Part shown: one piece after another, positions 5,807 through 5,822 of the stretch
Layout: each line of letters opens with the position of its first letter
How positions within the stretch are numbered: position 1 is the first letter of the stretch
Origin: JBFKUL01 sp041635755
Lineage (GTDB): Bacteria > Pseudomonadota > Gammaproteobacteria > Burkholderiales > SG8-39
Direction of reading: 5' to 3'
DNA length: 5,822 nucleotides
Assembly (NCBI GenBank): GCA_041635755.1
Contig: JBFKUL010000196.1
Location: 1-5,822, forward strand
Program-made: the position numbers and the translations under genes
The notes under the pieces: generated by a model
Databases searched by the model: none
The model's input: the letters and a program-made list of their open reading frames with translations, nothing else
Told to the model about the DNA's origin: nothing

Positions 5807-5822
5807 GTGGCGAAAAAGCACC
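5807..5822 (+). CDS. Possible start of a further gene, cut by the window end
   Basis: GTG GCG AAA AAG CAC reads MAKKH, a basic N-terminus plausible for a bacterial protein. There is no Shine-Dalgarno sequence, but a -10-like GATAAT sits at the distance expected for a leaderless message. Only five codons are visible, so the family cannot be named and the call is tentative. Confidence 0.3.

Noticed and set aside
1..5822. CRISPR arrays, insertion sequences, tRNA or rRNA genes
   Set aside because: No regularly spaced direct repeats, transposase motifs, cloverleaf or conserved rRNA stretches were seen.

Overview
The window is high-GC (roughly two thirds G+C by eye) and tightly packed, with G/C-ending codons throughout. 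Class III cyclases fused to TPR domains, a MaeA-type malic enzyme, an FNR/Anr-like box and a YgiN-like monooxygenase together fit a proteobacterium. My best guess is a betaproteobacterium, from protein style rather than any search. There are no rRNA or tRNA genes, insertion sequences, CRISPR arrays or phage genes. It reads as ordinary chromosomal sequence.

Layout from left to right. Bases 2-799 (+) hold the C-terminal TPR part of a protein whose N-terminus lies outside the window. A 173-bp gap with two inverted repeats follows. Next is a small ABM/YgiN-type monooxygenase (973-1281, +). It converges, with a 31-bp gap, on a full-length malic enzyme read leftward (1313-2971, -). The malic enzyme diverges from a complete class III nucleotidyl cyclase/TPR protein (3102-4880, +). 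Their roughly 130-bp shared intergenic region holds a near-perfect FNR/Anr-type palindrome. An alpha/beta hydrolase (4941-5762, +) follows the cyclase 60 bp downstream in the same reading frame, with a strong potential hairpin just before its GTG start. The last 16 bases may be the start of another gene.

How the genes may relate: the truncated first gene and the complete cyclase are paralogues over their last ~260 residues, so two members of one signalling family flank the malic enzyme and monooxygenase genes. The most informative regulatory element is the FNR-like box. It suggests that the malic enzyme, the cyclase or both respond to oxygen or nitric oxide. The hydrolase is probably co-transcribed with the cyclase, but its substrate cannot be read from sequence. 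I found no convincing evidence of an undescribed multi-gene system. The points worth following are regulatory (FNR box, hairpins) and enzymological (an atypical purine-selecting residue in the cyclase).
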